64,000 nucleotides of DNA from Bacteroidota bacterium. GTDB taxonomy: Bacteria; Bacteroidota; Bacteroidia; Chitinophagales; UBA10324. Shown here piece by piece: positions 9,901 through 18,075 of the stretch. The stretch covers positions 33,078-97,077 of the forward strand of contig JAFDYS010000017.1 of the NCBI GenBank assembly GCA_018267315.1. The letters run 5' to 3'. The notes beneath the pieces were generated by a model. It was given only the letters and a program-made list of their open reading frames with translations. It did no database searches and was not told the DNA's origin. A program made the position numbers and the translations under genes. Each line of letters starts with the position of its first letter. The stretch's first letter is position 1.

Positions 9901-9989
9901 TTACTTTTCGCAAAATGCTCATGAACTGGAATGCCATATTTCAATTAATTAAAGAGCATTCCTCGTAAAAACTTGATTCATCGCATGTC

Positions 9990-10020
9990 TTTGCGCGCCT
10001 CCCAATCCTGTGTATTAACT
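9990..10020 (+). promoter_or_regulatory. Candidate promoter of the GH31 gene
   Basis: TTTG at 9990-9993 is followed after exactly 19 bases by TATTAACT at 10013. Only TA of the -7 box agrees with consensus. The position would give a short leader before the ATG at 10057 and argues against an earlier start codon at 9973. Confidence 0.3.
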
Positions 10021-10056
10021 TCTGAGACTAAAATAGTTTATACATTCATTTTCCTC

Positions 10057-12483
10057 ATGAGAAAATCTCTCATCTGTCTGACGCTCTTTGTTTCTGTTGC
10101 CAATTTCACTGTCGCACAAGATATGGATTGCTGCAGGGAGCAAAAAGTAATGGCAGGGAACGTATCATTCGCCACAGCTTACGGCAAATGGAATTTCTCC
10201 TCACCACTCAACGGAGTCATTGAAGCCGTTTATCAACCGAATGATTATTCACGAAATGAACTCACGTCAAATGCTGTCATTGCGAAAGCAAGAAATGTTT
10301 CCATTTCCATCTCGACAAAAAACGACACGCTGATCACTTTCAACAACGATGCTTCTGTAAAAATCAGACGAGGAAAAATTTCATTTCAATTCGGAATTAC
10401 AGAATCATCTTCACTAAAATCCGTTTTTCAGGATTCGAAGTACAGGGGATTTCGATTTGATTTGAAAAATGATGAACAAATTTTCGGAGGCGGCGAACGA
10501 GCAATACCGCTGAATCGACGCGGATACCGATTCAACTTTTACAATCAGCCGGCATACGGCTACGGTGAAGGCGCAGAGAATCTCAACTTCTCTGTTCCGT
10601 TTCTCATCTCATCCGATGGTTATGGAATTTTCTTCGACAACGTTTCCAGAGGATATGCTGACATCGGAAAAACTGATTCGAACATTTTGGAAGCAGGATT
10701 CTTTTCCGGCGAACTCAACTTCTACATCATCGCCGGAAAAAATGTGGCTGAGATCGTCACGCGTTTTTCGAAACTCACCGGCACGCAGGACATTCCTCCG
10801 CGCTGGGCGCTAGGTGCATTCGTGAGCCGCTTCGGCTACCAGAGCGAAGCGCAAGCTGATTCTGTGGTGAAGAAAATGTTCGACGAAAAATTTCCGTGCG
10901 ATGCCATCATCTTCGATCTATTCTGGTTTGGTGACAGCATCAAGCGTACGCTGGGCAACCTTGATTGGGTGAACAAACAGAGATGGCCCGATCCGGAAAA
11001 AATGATTTCAGATTTCAGATCAGAGGGTATCAAGACCGTTCTCATCACCGAACCTTTCGTGCTCAACACCACTCCGGCTTATGAGCCCACGCTGCATTTA
11101 CAGTCCGTTGACATCAGCGGCAAACCTTTTCTGCTCACCAAATTTTACTTCGGACTCGGCGGACTGCTTGACCTTTTCAGAAATGATGCACAGGATTGGT
11201 TCTGGCAGGCATATAACAGGCAAATCAAAATCGGCGTAGCAGGCTGGTGGGGCGATTTGGGCGAACCGGAAAATCATCCGGCTGAATTGTATCACAACTT
11301 AAAAGACCTGGGATTCCCGCGCCTCTTTTCTGCTGATGAAGTACACAATCTCTACGGGCAATATTGGAGCAAGATGGTGAGCGATCACTATGCGGAATTT
11401 TACCCTGATGTGCGGTTGTTTCACCTCAACCGCGCCGGCTTCGCCGGCAGTCAGCGCTTCCAGGCATTTCCATGGACGGGCGATGTGAGCCGAAGCTGGA
11501 GCGGCTTACGTGCACAGTTACCCGTGTTGCTTGGCACGAGCATCTCGGGAATTCCGTATGTGCACAGCGATGCCGGTGGCTTTGCCATGGGCGACAAAGA
11601 TCCCGAGCTCTTCACGCGCTGGGTACAGTTCGCCGTGTTCACTCCCATCTTCCGTCCGCATGGAACGGCGCTGGAAAAACTGGAACCCAATGTGAAGAGT
11701 ATTGAATCGGAGCCGGTGTTTTATCCCGAGCCATATAAATCCATTCTCAGAAATTATTACAACCTGCGCTACTCGCTCGGTCCATACAATTACACACTCG
11801 CTTACGAGCAGCAACATGGCGGCAAGCCCTTGATGCGACCGATGTTTTATTATTCAACCGCTGACACCAATCTTTTGCATGCTGGTGATCAGTATTTCTG
11901 GGGAGATGAATTGCTGATCGCACCCGTGATTGAACAAGGCGCCACTCAGCGGAAGATTTATTTGCCGCAAGGAAACTGGTATGCCTGGAATTCTTCAACG
12001 ATAACTGAAGGAGGAAAATGGACAACTGTTCCGGTTGACATCAACAACATTCCCGTGTTTGTGAAAGCCGGAAGTTTTGTCCCCACCGTGGATTCGCTCA
12101 GGAACATGGATGAGTACGATGGAAGCCATCTTCACGTGTTGTATTACTACTCGCAGGATGCTTCATCATTCACGATGTATGATGATGACGGGAAAACGAA
12201 CAAATCATGGGAGAAAAATCAATTTGAGCTGATCACGCTTTCTTCCTCACAAAAAGGTTCCAAGCAGGTGATAGAAGTGAAGAGCAATAATGGTGTTTAT
12301 CCCGGAAAACCGGGTGAGAGAACGATTACATTCTCATTGATTGGATTACCGGAGAAGCCAAAGAAAGTTTTGGCGGACGGAAAAGATGTATCGGCAATGA
12401 TCGTATGGAATGACACAAAGAAGGCACTGCAGGTCAATGTCCTTTTTCAAAATGGCAGCGGGAAATTATTGCTTGAATACTGA
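10057..12483 (+). CDS. Glycoside hydrolase family 31 (alpha-glucosidase/alpha-xylosidase type)
   Basis: 808 residues from ATG 10057, which puts a signal peptide (MRKSLICLTLFVSVANFTVAQ) at the N-terminus. An earlier in-frame ATG at 9973 would add 28 residues before it and is unlikely. GH31 enzymes hydrolyse alpha-linked glucose or xylose from sugar chains with retention. The catalytic nucleophile is expected at about D400 in GWWGDLGEP, where the family usually has WxDMNEP. The acid/base is expected at about D476 in FPWTGDVSRSW. The sequence also shows IPYVHSDAGGF and FRPHG, and a C-terminal beta region of DUF5110 type (FTMYDDDGKT). Probably periplasmic. It stands alone, convergent with mqnA 12 bases further on, with no SusCD pair in view. 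Substrate not determined. Confidence 0.9.
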   Translation: MRKSLICLTLFVSVANFTVAQDMDCCREQKVMAGNVSFATAYGKWNFSSPLNGVIEAVYQPNDYSRNELTSNAVIAKARNVSISISTKNDTLITFNNDASVKIRRGKISFQFGITESSSLKSVFQDSKYRGFRFDLKNDEQIFGGGERAIPLNRRGYRFNFYNQPAYGYGEGAENLNFSVPFLISSDGYGIFFDNVSRGYADIGKTDSNILEAGFFSGELNFYIIAGKNVAEIVTRFSKLTGTQDIPPRWALGAFVSRFGYQSEAQADSVVKKMFDEKFPCDAIIFDLFWFGDSIKRTLGNLDWVNKQRWPDPEKMISDFRSEGIKTVLITEPFVLNTTPAYEPTLHLQSVDISGKPFLLTKFYFGLGGLLDLFRNDAQDWFWQAYNRQIKIGVAGWWGDLGEPENHPAELYHNLKDLGFPRLFSADEVHNLYGQYWSKMVSDHYAEFYPDVRLFHLNRAGFAGSQRFQAFPWTGDVSRSWSGLRAQLPVLLGTSISGIPYVHSDAGGFAMGDKDPELFTRWVQFAVFTPIFRPHGTALEKLEPNVKSIESEPVFYPEPYKSILRNYYNLRYSLGPYNYTLAYEQQHGGKPLMRPMFYYSTADTNLLHAGDQYFWGDELLIAPVIEQGATQRKIYLPQGNWYAWNSSTITEGGKWTTVPVDINNIPVFVKAGSFVPTVDSLRNMDEYDGSHLHVLYYYSQDASSFTMYDDDGKTNKSWEKNQFELITLSSSQKGSKQVIEVKSNNGVYPGKPGERTITFSLIGLPEKPKKVLADGKDVSAMIVWNDTKKALQVNVLFQNGSGKLLLEY

Positions 12484-12495
12484 GGCAACTTTCAA

Positions 12496-13260
12496 TCAAC
12501 CGGCTGTCATCAACTCACTCCGCGAGACCGATTCCAGAAAAAATTTCAGTGCGTCACGTTTCGCTTCGTCCATAACGAAACTAATCCTGTTTGTCAGGTA
12601 ATCTCTTACATCCACATCAGGATATGCCTGCTGCTGCTCCAGAATAACTGAAGGTAAATTCTTCACCCCTTCTCTCATGGCCTCATTGAACTGTCCGACA
12701 AATGCCGAAGGCAGTTGCTTGTTCGCCACCCAGCAGGCGAACACCAACGGGCGGCCGGTGTGCTGCTTCCACACTTCACCCAGGTCATAACAGAACTCAA
12801 ACTTTGACTTCAGATGAAGGGCACGATCGCCGATCAACAAGGCGGCAGTGGTTCCTTTAATTTGCTCTTCAAAGCCGGGAGCGCTTTGAACAATATCAGG
12901 GTGCAGTTTCCAATAATCATGAATCAGCAGTTGAGCGAGTGCCGCAGAAGTGCGGGACTGATAATCGAGATAAAGTTTCTCAACGGATTCAATGGGCACT
13001 GCAGAACAAATCACCACCGAACCCACTTCCCCATCACAGGTAATTCCGAAATCAGAAATGATGTGCGCTTCCTTCAGAGACGGAATCACCCGCACAGGCA
13101 CCAGCCCCACATCCACTTCATCGCGCAGCAGTTGTCCGGCAATGACCGAAGGCGGATTCACTGAGAGTTCAATCTGCGACAACAACGGCGAATGCTCCAA
13201 CCCATACACAAATGGTTTGGTGTTGAGATAAGAAACGGCGGCTACTTTAATCCTGCTCAT
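12496..13260 (-). CDS. mqnA: Chorismate dehydratase, menaquinone (futalosine) pathway
   Basis: 254 residues from ATG 13260 (MSRIKVAAVSYLNTKPF); a longer start 57 bases upstream lacks family similarity. MqnA removes water from chorismate to give 3-enolpyruvylbenzoate, the first step of the futalosine route to menaquinone. The periplasmic-binding-protein fold shows in SYLNTKP, DVGLVPVRV and AALLIGDRAL. It overlaps the 3' end of the histidine phosphatase gene by 14 bases, and mqnE lies just upstream, so the three are likely one operon. Confidence 0.9.
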   Translation of the reverse strand: MSRIKVAAVSYLNTKPFVYGLEHSPLLSQIELSVNPPSVIAGQLLRDEVDVGLVPVRVIPSLKEAHIISDFGITCDGEVGSVVICSAVPIESVEKLYLDYQSRTSAALAQLLIHDYWKLHPDIVQSAPGFEEQIKGTTAALLIGDRALHLKSKFEFCYDLGEVWKQHTGRPLVFACWVANKQLPSAFVGQFNEAMREGVKNLPSVILEQQQAYPDVDVRDYLTNRISFVMDEAKRDALKFFLESVSRSELMTAG

Positions 13261-13876
13261 GCACGTACAAATGGTCTCTGTTATTAAACAAAGAGACAGC
13301 GAATTGGTTTCCGTCAAATATAACCTTATAGAGCGTGAGATTATGATGAGGATAGTCCTCCATGGAACTGATATTTATACCAAGCAGGTTGGGAATGAAA
13401 ATGCGCATGGCCCGCCCGTGCATGCAGATGAGGATTTTCTTTTCCGGGCGTGAAATGAGTTCCGTGATAAAATTTCGCTGCCGCTCTTTCACTTCGTTCG
13501 GGCTTTCTCCGCCTTCGGATTTGGCATCGAGATTCCCCCGTTCCCACTCATGGAGCAACTGGCGGTAATTCATTTTGAAATTATGACTGGCGGGCTGCCC
13601 TTCAAAAACGCCCCACGAAATTTCATCGAGTTCCTGACGCGCTTCCCATGGAATTCCTTTGGCAATAAACCGCCGCACACTTTGCTGGGATCGCTGCAGT
13701 GTGGAGGTGAAAATGATGTCGAATTTCTCGGCATAATAGTATTCATGAAACAGGTACGCCTGATGTTCGCCCACATCATTGAGCGAAGGATTAACTCCGC
13801 GGCCCTGCACTATGCCCTGCTTGTTGTATTCCGTTTCGCCGTGGCGAATGATCCAGAGTTCTTTACTTGTTTCTAT
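13247..13876 (-). CDS. Histidine phosphatase family protein with no standard start codon
   Basis: About 209 residues if counted from the ATA at 13876. The phosphohistidine motif IIRHGETEYN and a RSQQSVRRF segment are near the N-terminus, the ELDEISWGVFEGQ element follows, and the second catalytic His is in CMHGRAMR. These are the cobC/phosphoglycerate-mutase-like phosphatases. The only ATG/GTG/TTG in frame is a GTG at 13810, which lies after the RHG motif and would give an inactive protein. Upstream the frame stays open through the end of the four-helix-bundle gene without a usual start, so translation must begin at ATA/ATT or the start was lost or a frameshift exists. It sits between menaquinone genes; a role in that pathway is possible but unproven. 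Confidence 0.7.
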   Translation of the reverse strand: METSKELWIIRHGETEYNKQGIVQGRGVNPSLNDVGEHQAYLFHEYYYAEKFDIIFTSTLQRSQQSVRRFIAKGIPWEARQELDEISWGVFEGQPASHNFKMNYRQLLHEWERGNLDAKSEGGESPNEVKERQRNFITELISRPEKKILICMHGRAMRIFIPNLLGINISSMEDYPHHNLTLYKVIFDGNQFAVSLFNNRDHLYVHEQD

Positions 13877-14343
13877 GGTTGGAAAAGTTTGAATGGGGAT
13901 TGAAATGGTTTGATTGGTTTGAACCTGTTTATAGCAGATAACTTCTGCGCCTGCCTGCGGAACTTCTGCCCGCGGTGCTCTGAAGAATTCAGGTACGTAA
14001 CAAGGTTTTTTAGTTTTACTCCTAGTGTCTCGGATTTTGTGTAAAGGATCTGAAATTCTTTATCAGAAAAATAATGTGCATCAAGTCCCCGGTAGAGTTG
14101 TGAGCGAAGTTCCCCATTCGATCCCTTGGCAATGGTGAGGAAGTGAATGAATTCTTTATTCCCTTCGCGCTCGAAGCCCTCAGCAATATTATCCATAATG
14201 GAGCCCGATGATCTGCGCATTTGATCAATGAGAGTGAAGTTGTGCCTGAAATTATTCTCCTGAATCAAGGTCTCTACATCCCTTGCAAGATCTCTCGCCA
14301 ATTGCCATATTTCGAGCTCTTCAAATTTTTTTATTGTCGCCAC
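13873..14343 (-). CDS. Four-helix-bundle protein (23S rRNA intervening-sequence type)
   Basis: 156 residues from a GTG start (VATIKKFEELEIWQLAR). The core matches the four-helix-bundle family first seen in 23S rRNA intervening sequences (EIWQLARDLA, QMRRSSGSIMDNIAEGFER, KGSNGELRSQL). The last 35 residues (SSEHRGQKFRRQAQK...) are not part of the family and look like read-through into flanking repeat DNA. The gene is bounded on both sides by imperfect inverted GGTTTGA-type repeats and interrupts an apparent menaquinone operon, as if it were a small mobile cassette. Its biochemical role is unknown. Confidence 0.75.
   Translation of the reverse strand: MATIKKFEELEIWQLARDLARDVETLIQENNFRHNFTLIDQMRRSSGSIMDNIAEGFEREGNKEFIHFLTIAKGSNGELRSQLYRGLDAHYFSDKEFQILYTKSETLGVKLKNLVTYLNSSEHRGQKFRRQAQKLSAINRFKPIKPFQSPFKLFQP
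13877..13924. repeat. Left GGTTTGA-type repeat flanking the four-helix-bundle gene
   Basis: A run of near-repeats on the plus strand (GTTTGAATGG, ATTGAAATGG, TTTGATTGGT). It encodes the tail of the four-helix-bundle protein and abuts the ATA codon of the phosphatase. It is an imperfect inverted copy of the tract at 14380-14410. Confidence 0.6.
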
Positions 14344-14379
14344 TTACGTTGCTTAATGATCATGCCATTCAATTATAAG

Positions 14380-14410
14380 CCCAACCATCTCAAACCATCT
14401 CAAACTCTCA
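14380..14410. repeat. Right repeat flanking the four-helix-bundle gene
   Basis: CAACCATCT and CAAACCATCT units in tandem, then CAAACTCTC. The reverse complement (GTTTGAGATGG repeated) matches the left tract in pattern, which gives the cassette imperfect terminal inverted repeats. Confidence 0.6.
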
Positions 14411-14425
14411 TAACAATTATGAGGA

Positions 14426-15610
14426 CTAATTAAGGGATGAAGCACTGATGTCCTTCGCTTCTTCTTCTACCACGAGATCGCTGTAATCCCTGATTTCATT
14501 GTAAAGCGTATCGCGCTCCACCGGTTGCCGATTCACCTGCCTGATCAACTCAACAATATCCTGCGTGCTCATGGCAGGATTTTGTTCTTCGGCGCCGGCC
14601 ATAGAATAGATCTTCGTGGTGTCGTCAATCGTTCCGTCAAGATCATCGACGCCGAAAGCCAGCAGCATCTGCGCATTCTGTCTTCCGATCATCGGCCAAT
14701 ATGCTTTCAGATGTGGAATGTTGTCCATGAAAATTCTTGCCATCGCATAACAACGCAGATCTTCTGTGATGGAAACTTCCGGCACGTTCGACATCTCATT
14801 GTCTTTGTTCCGGAACTTGAGCGGGATGAAGCAATTGAATCCACCTGTATTGTCCTGCAGTTCACGCAGCAGGTTCATGTGATGAAGCCGGTGATAGTAG
14901 TTTTCAATGTGCCCGTACAGCATCGTGCAATTGGAGGGCATGCCGAGGCGGTGAGCGGTTTCGTGAATAGCAAGCCATTCTTCCGTTGATGCCTTGTCGG
15001 CGCAAATCTTAGGGCGGATGTCTTCATGAAAAATTTCCGCGCCGCCGCCGGGCATGGAATCCATGCCGGCTTCCTTCAGCACTTTCAAACCTTCTTCATA
15101 GCTCACTTTTGCTTTGCGGAACATGTACTCCAGTTCCACCGCCGTGAACGCCTTGACGTGAAGTTCGGGCCGCATGGCTTTTATCTTCCGGATCAATTCA
15201 GCGAAGAAATATAAATTCATTTTCGGATGCACGCCGCCCACAATGTGCACTTCCGTTACCGGTATGCCGTCGTACTTCTTAACGATGTGCAGCATCTGCT
15301 CTTCGCTCAGCTCCCAGGCATCTTCAGCCGGCTGAAAGTTGCGCGCATATGAGCAGAACTTACAGTCGAAAACACATTTGTTGGTGGGCTCAATGTGGAA
15401 ATTTCGGTTGAAAAATGTTTTGTTGCCGAACCGTTTTTCACGGATAAAATTGGCCAGTGCACCAAGCAGTCCGAGTGGTGCCTGCTCGTACATGATCAAT
15501 CCTTCTTCAATGGAAATTCTTTTCCCATCCAGAATTATTTCCGAAACAGATTTTACCCCGGAAGACATTCCCGGGGAATCGAGAATTGTGTAAATGTTAT
15601 CGTTTGACAT
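14426..15610 (-). CDS. mqnE: Aminofutalosine synthase, radical SAM
   Basis: 394 residues. MqnE joins 3-enolpyruvylbenzoate to SAM to make 6-amino-6-deoxyfutalosine, the step after MqnA. The radical SAM cluster motif CVFDCKFCSY is at about residue 78. Other family signs are VGGVHPKM, PGGGAEIFHEDIR, TAHRLGMPSNCTMLYGHIE and the FIPLKFRNKDNEMS stretch. The last two favour MqnE over the related MqnC. Its partner mqnA lies behind it, beyond the four-helix-bundle cassette and the phosphatase. MqnB/C/D genes are not in the window. Confidence 0.88.
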   Translation of the reverse strand: MSNDNIYTILDSPGMSSGVKSVSEIILDGKRISIEEGLIMYEQAPLGLLGALANFIREKRFGNKTFFNRNFHIEPTNKCVFDCKFCSYARNFQPAEDAWELSEEQMLHIVKKYDGIPVTEVHIVGGVHPKMNLYFFAELIRKIKAMRPELHVKAFTAVELEYMFRKAKVSYEEGLKVLKEAGMDSMPGGGAEIFHEDIRPKICADKASTEEWLAIHETAHRLGMPSNCTMLYGHIENYYHRLHHMNLLRELQDNTGGFNCFIPLKFRNKDNEMSNVPEVSITEDLRCYAMARIFMDNIPHLKAYWPMIGRQNAQMLLAFGVDDLDGTIDDTTKIYSMAGAEEQNPAMSTQDIVELIRQVNRQPVERDTLYNEIRDYSDLVVEEEAKDISASSLN

Positions 15611-15684
15611 TCTGTCGCCACTGCATGGCTTAAATGTTTATTATTTTCTTTCTACCATATTTTCGTCCCTTCGGGACTCACAAA

Positions 15685-17937
15685 CTAAACTTCTGTTGCT
15701 TCCACACTGTGAGACATGGCATTTCCGATCGCATTCTCATATTCTTCCTTCCACTCTTTCACATCGCCCCAGTCATCTGCATCCACCACGATGTTCGACG
15801 GAGTTACCTCACCCAGCAGGTTGAACTCAACTTCCGTTCCCATCATGAAATCAAGAAACTCATCCTGCCTCGAAGGATGAATGCTCACCACCACGCGGCT
15901 CTGGCTTTCGCCAAAGAGGAAGGCATCTTTCCTGAAATTTTCGTCGGTGGAAATATCGAAACCCAAATCGCTGGGCATGGCTGACTCGAGCAGCGTGGTG
16001 AACAGCCCGCCATCGGAAACATCGTGCGCTGATTCAATCAGGTCTTTTTGAATCAGCTCCTTTACCACCTGCTGCAGGTTGAATTCTTCATCGAGATCAA
16101 AATGCGGCGCCGGTGAAAAACGAACGCCGCTGATGTTTGAGAGGTATTCCGAACTGCTGATATCATTTCTTGATTCCCCGAGCAGATAGATGAGGTCACC
16201 TTCATTGCGGAAGTCGAGCGTCATGGCATCTTCATAGTGCTCGAGCACACCGAGCATGCCGATAGCGGGTGTGGGAAACACCGGACCGTCATCGGCTGAC
16301 TGGTTGTAAAAACTCACATTGCCTCCGGTAACCGGCGTATCAAATTTGCGGCAGGCCTCTCCCATTCCTTCAATCGCTTTGACAAATTGCCAGTACACTT
16401 CGGGGTTGTAGGGATTGCCGAAGTTGAGACAGTTGGTGATAGCCACCGGAGTTCCGCCGCTGCACACAATGTTGCGCGCCGCTTCACTCACGGCAATCAT
16501 GGCGCCCACATATGGGTTCGCATGCACATAGCGCGCATTGCAATCCACCTTCACGGCAATCGCTTTATCAGTGCCCTGCAAACGCAGTACTGCAGCATCA
16601 CTCGGTGCATTGGTAGAAGTGTTGGCAATGCCCACCATGGAATCATATTGTGTGAACACCCATTTCTTGGATGAAATGTTAGGCGATGAAATCAACCGCA
16701 TGGCGATGCTGCGCAAATCTGTCGCTTCCACGATCACATCCAGATGGTATTCACTGATGTGACGGAAATAATCCGGCTGGCGGTATTCCCTTTCATATAC
16801 CGGAGCACCGCCGCCGAGTACCAGTGATTCGGCAGGCACATCAGCCACCAGTTCATCCTGCATGAAATATTGCAGGCGGTCACCGGTGGTCACTTCACCG
16901 ATTTGCTCACAATGGATATCCCACTTTTCGTACACGTTAATTACTTCCTGCTCTCTTCCCTTTTTCACCACCACCAGCATGCGCTCCTGCGATTCGCTCA
17001 GCAGGATTTCCCATGCTTTCATATTCGCTTGCCTTTGGGGAACCCGATCGAGGTATATTTTCATTCCGTGTTTGCCTTTTGCGCTCATCTCAGAAGTGGA
17101 ACAGGTAATACCTGCAGCGCCCATGTCCTGCATCCCAATGATGGCGCCGGTTTCAATCGCTTCGAGGGATGCTTCGAGCAACAGCTTTTCAGTGAACGGA
17201 TCGCCTACCTGTACGCTCGGTAAATCTTCATGCGAATCTTCCGTGATATCCTGCGATGCGAAGCTGGCGCCGTGAATGCCATCCTTACCGGTTGAGCTTC
17301 CGACAATGAGCACTGAATTTCCTTCTCCATAGGAAATTGCAGAAACCGTTTTCCCGACTTTCACCACGCCTACACTCATCGCATTCACCAGCGGGTTGGT
17401 ATGGTAGCATTCATCAAAAAAAACTTCGCCGGCAACGGTAGGCACACCGAAAGCATTTCCGTAATCACCGATTCCTTTCACCACACCGCGCAACAAGTGT
17501 TTCGTTTTTTCTTCTGCCAGATTTCCGAAGCGGAGCGAATTGAGTGAGGCAATCGGCCGCGCACCCATCGTGAAAATATCTCTGTGAATACCTCCTACAC
17601 CGGTAGCTGCTCCCTGATACGGCTCAATAGCTGACGGGTGATTATGCGATTCAATCTTGAATGCGCAGGCCAGTCCGTCGCCGATGTCAACCAGTCCGGC
17701 ATTTTCTTCACCGGCTTTGGCCAAAAGTCTTGAGCCCTCACGTGGCAAGGTTTTGAGCCATTTGATAGAGTTCTTATACGAGCAGTGTTCGCTCCACATC
17801 ACAGAGTAAATGCTGAGTTCTGTGAAATTGGGGGTGCGACCTAAAATCGTTTTGATCTTTTCGAATTCTTCAGGATGAAGACCGAGTTCTTTAGCAGTTT
17901 CTGTGGTGACTTGCGGGTCATGGGATGTGCCGCTCAT
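15685..17937 (-). CDS. purL: Phosphoribosylformylglycinamidine synthase subunit PurL
   Basis: 750 residues, the usual size of the small PurL that works with PurQ and PurS. It converts FGAR to FGAM with ATP and ammonia in purine synthesis. Two AIRS-type halves are visible. Motifs include MWSEHCSYKNS, ESHNHPSAIEPYQGAATGVGG and QDMGAAGITCSTSEM in the first half, and NCLNFGNPYNPEVYW and SAHDVSDGGL in the second. Monocistronic: a good promoter is 18 bases upstream and a terminator of the previous gene lies before that. purQ and purS are not in the window. Confidence 0.95.
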   Translation of the reverse strand: MSGTSHDPQVTTETAKELGLHPEEFEKIKTILGRTPNFTELSIYSVMWSEHCSYKNSIKWLKTLPREGSRLLAKAGEENAGLVDIGDGLACAFKIESHNHPSAIEPYQGAATGVGGIHRDIFTMGARPIASLNSLRFGNLAEEKTKHLLRGVVKGIGDYGNAFGVPTVAGEVFFDECYHTNPLVNAMSVGVVKVGKTVSAISYGEGNSVLIVGSSTGKDGIHGASFASQDITEDSHEDLPSVQVGDPFTEKLLLEASLEAIETGAIIGMQDMGAAGITCSTSEMSAKGKHGMKIYLDRVPQRQANMKAWEILLSESQERMLVVVKKGREQEVINVYEKWDIHCEQIGEVTTGDRLQYFMQDELVADVPAESLVLGGGAPVYEREYRQPDYFRHISEYHLDVIVEATDLRSIAMRLISSPNISSKKWVFTQYDSMVGIANTSTNAPSDAAVLRLQGTDKAIAVKVDCNARYVHANPYVGAMIAVSEAARNIVCSGGTPVAITNCLNFGNPYNPEVYWQFVKAIEGMGEACRKFDTPVTGGNVSFYNQSADDGPVFPTPAIGMLGVLEHYEDAMTLDFRNEGDLIYLLGESRNDISSSEYLSNISGVRFSPAPHFDLDEEFNLQQVVKELIQKDLIESAHDVSDGGLFTTLLESAMPSDLGFDISTDENFRKDAFLFGESQSRVVVSIHPSRQDEFLDFMMGTEVEFNLLGEVTPSNIVVDADDWGDVKEWKEEYENAIGNAMSHSVEATEV

Positions 17938-17954
17938 TGATATGTTTTACGTTG

Positions 17955-17986
17955 CAAAGTTACCCTTCCGTGTGAAGGAGAACAAA
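17955..17986 (-). promoter_or_regulatory. purL promoter (TTTG-N20-TAACTTTG)
   Basis: On the minus strand TTTG (17983-17986) is followed after 20 bases by TAACTTTG (17955-17962), a full match to the Bacteroidota -7 box. The ATG is 17 bases further on. The same 17-mer around the -7 box (GCAAAGTTACCCTTCCG on plus) also precedes the QueD-type gene at 25595. Confidence 0.65.
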
Positions 17987-18017
17987 CGCTGTTGAAAACT
18001 CAATGATCATATTGTCG

Positions 18018-18050
18018 AAAAAAAAGAACCTCCGTTTGCGGCGGAGGTTC
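18018..18050 (-). terminator. Intrinsic terminator behind the 388-residue T9SS gene
   Basis: A 9-bp perfect stem (GAACCTCCG at 18026-18034, complement 18042-18050) is followed on the minus strand by a run of eight T (18018-18025). It lies 26 bases after the stop codon at 18076. Confidence 0.85.
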
Positions 18051-18075
18051 TCCCGAGTGTCATTTGAAAAATCTA

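Noticed and set aside
9735..9944. Alternative minus-strand frame across the GA/GT tracts
   Set aside because: It overlaps the true T9SS gene in another frame and its sequence is only a translation of the repeats; no family match.
14426..15610. Assignment as MqnC (cyclic dehypoxanthinyl futalosine synthase)
   Set aside because: The GGGAEIFHEDIR, TMLYGHIE and FIPLKFRNKDNEMS features fit MqnE better, and mqnA is nearby; a profile comparison would settle it.
15665..15677. GTCCC-TTC-GGGAC hairpin behind purL as an intrinsic terminator
   Set aside because: The stem is only 5 bp and has no T-run on the minus strand.
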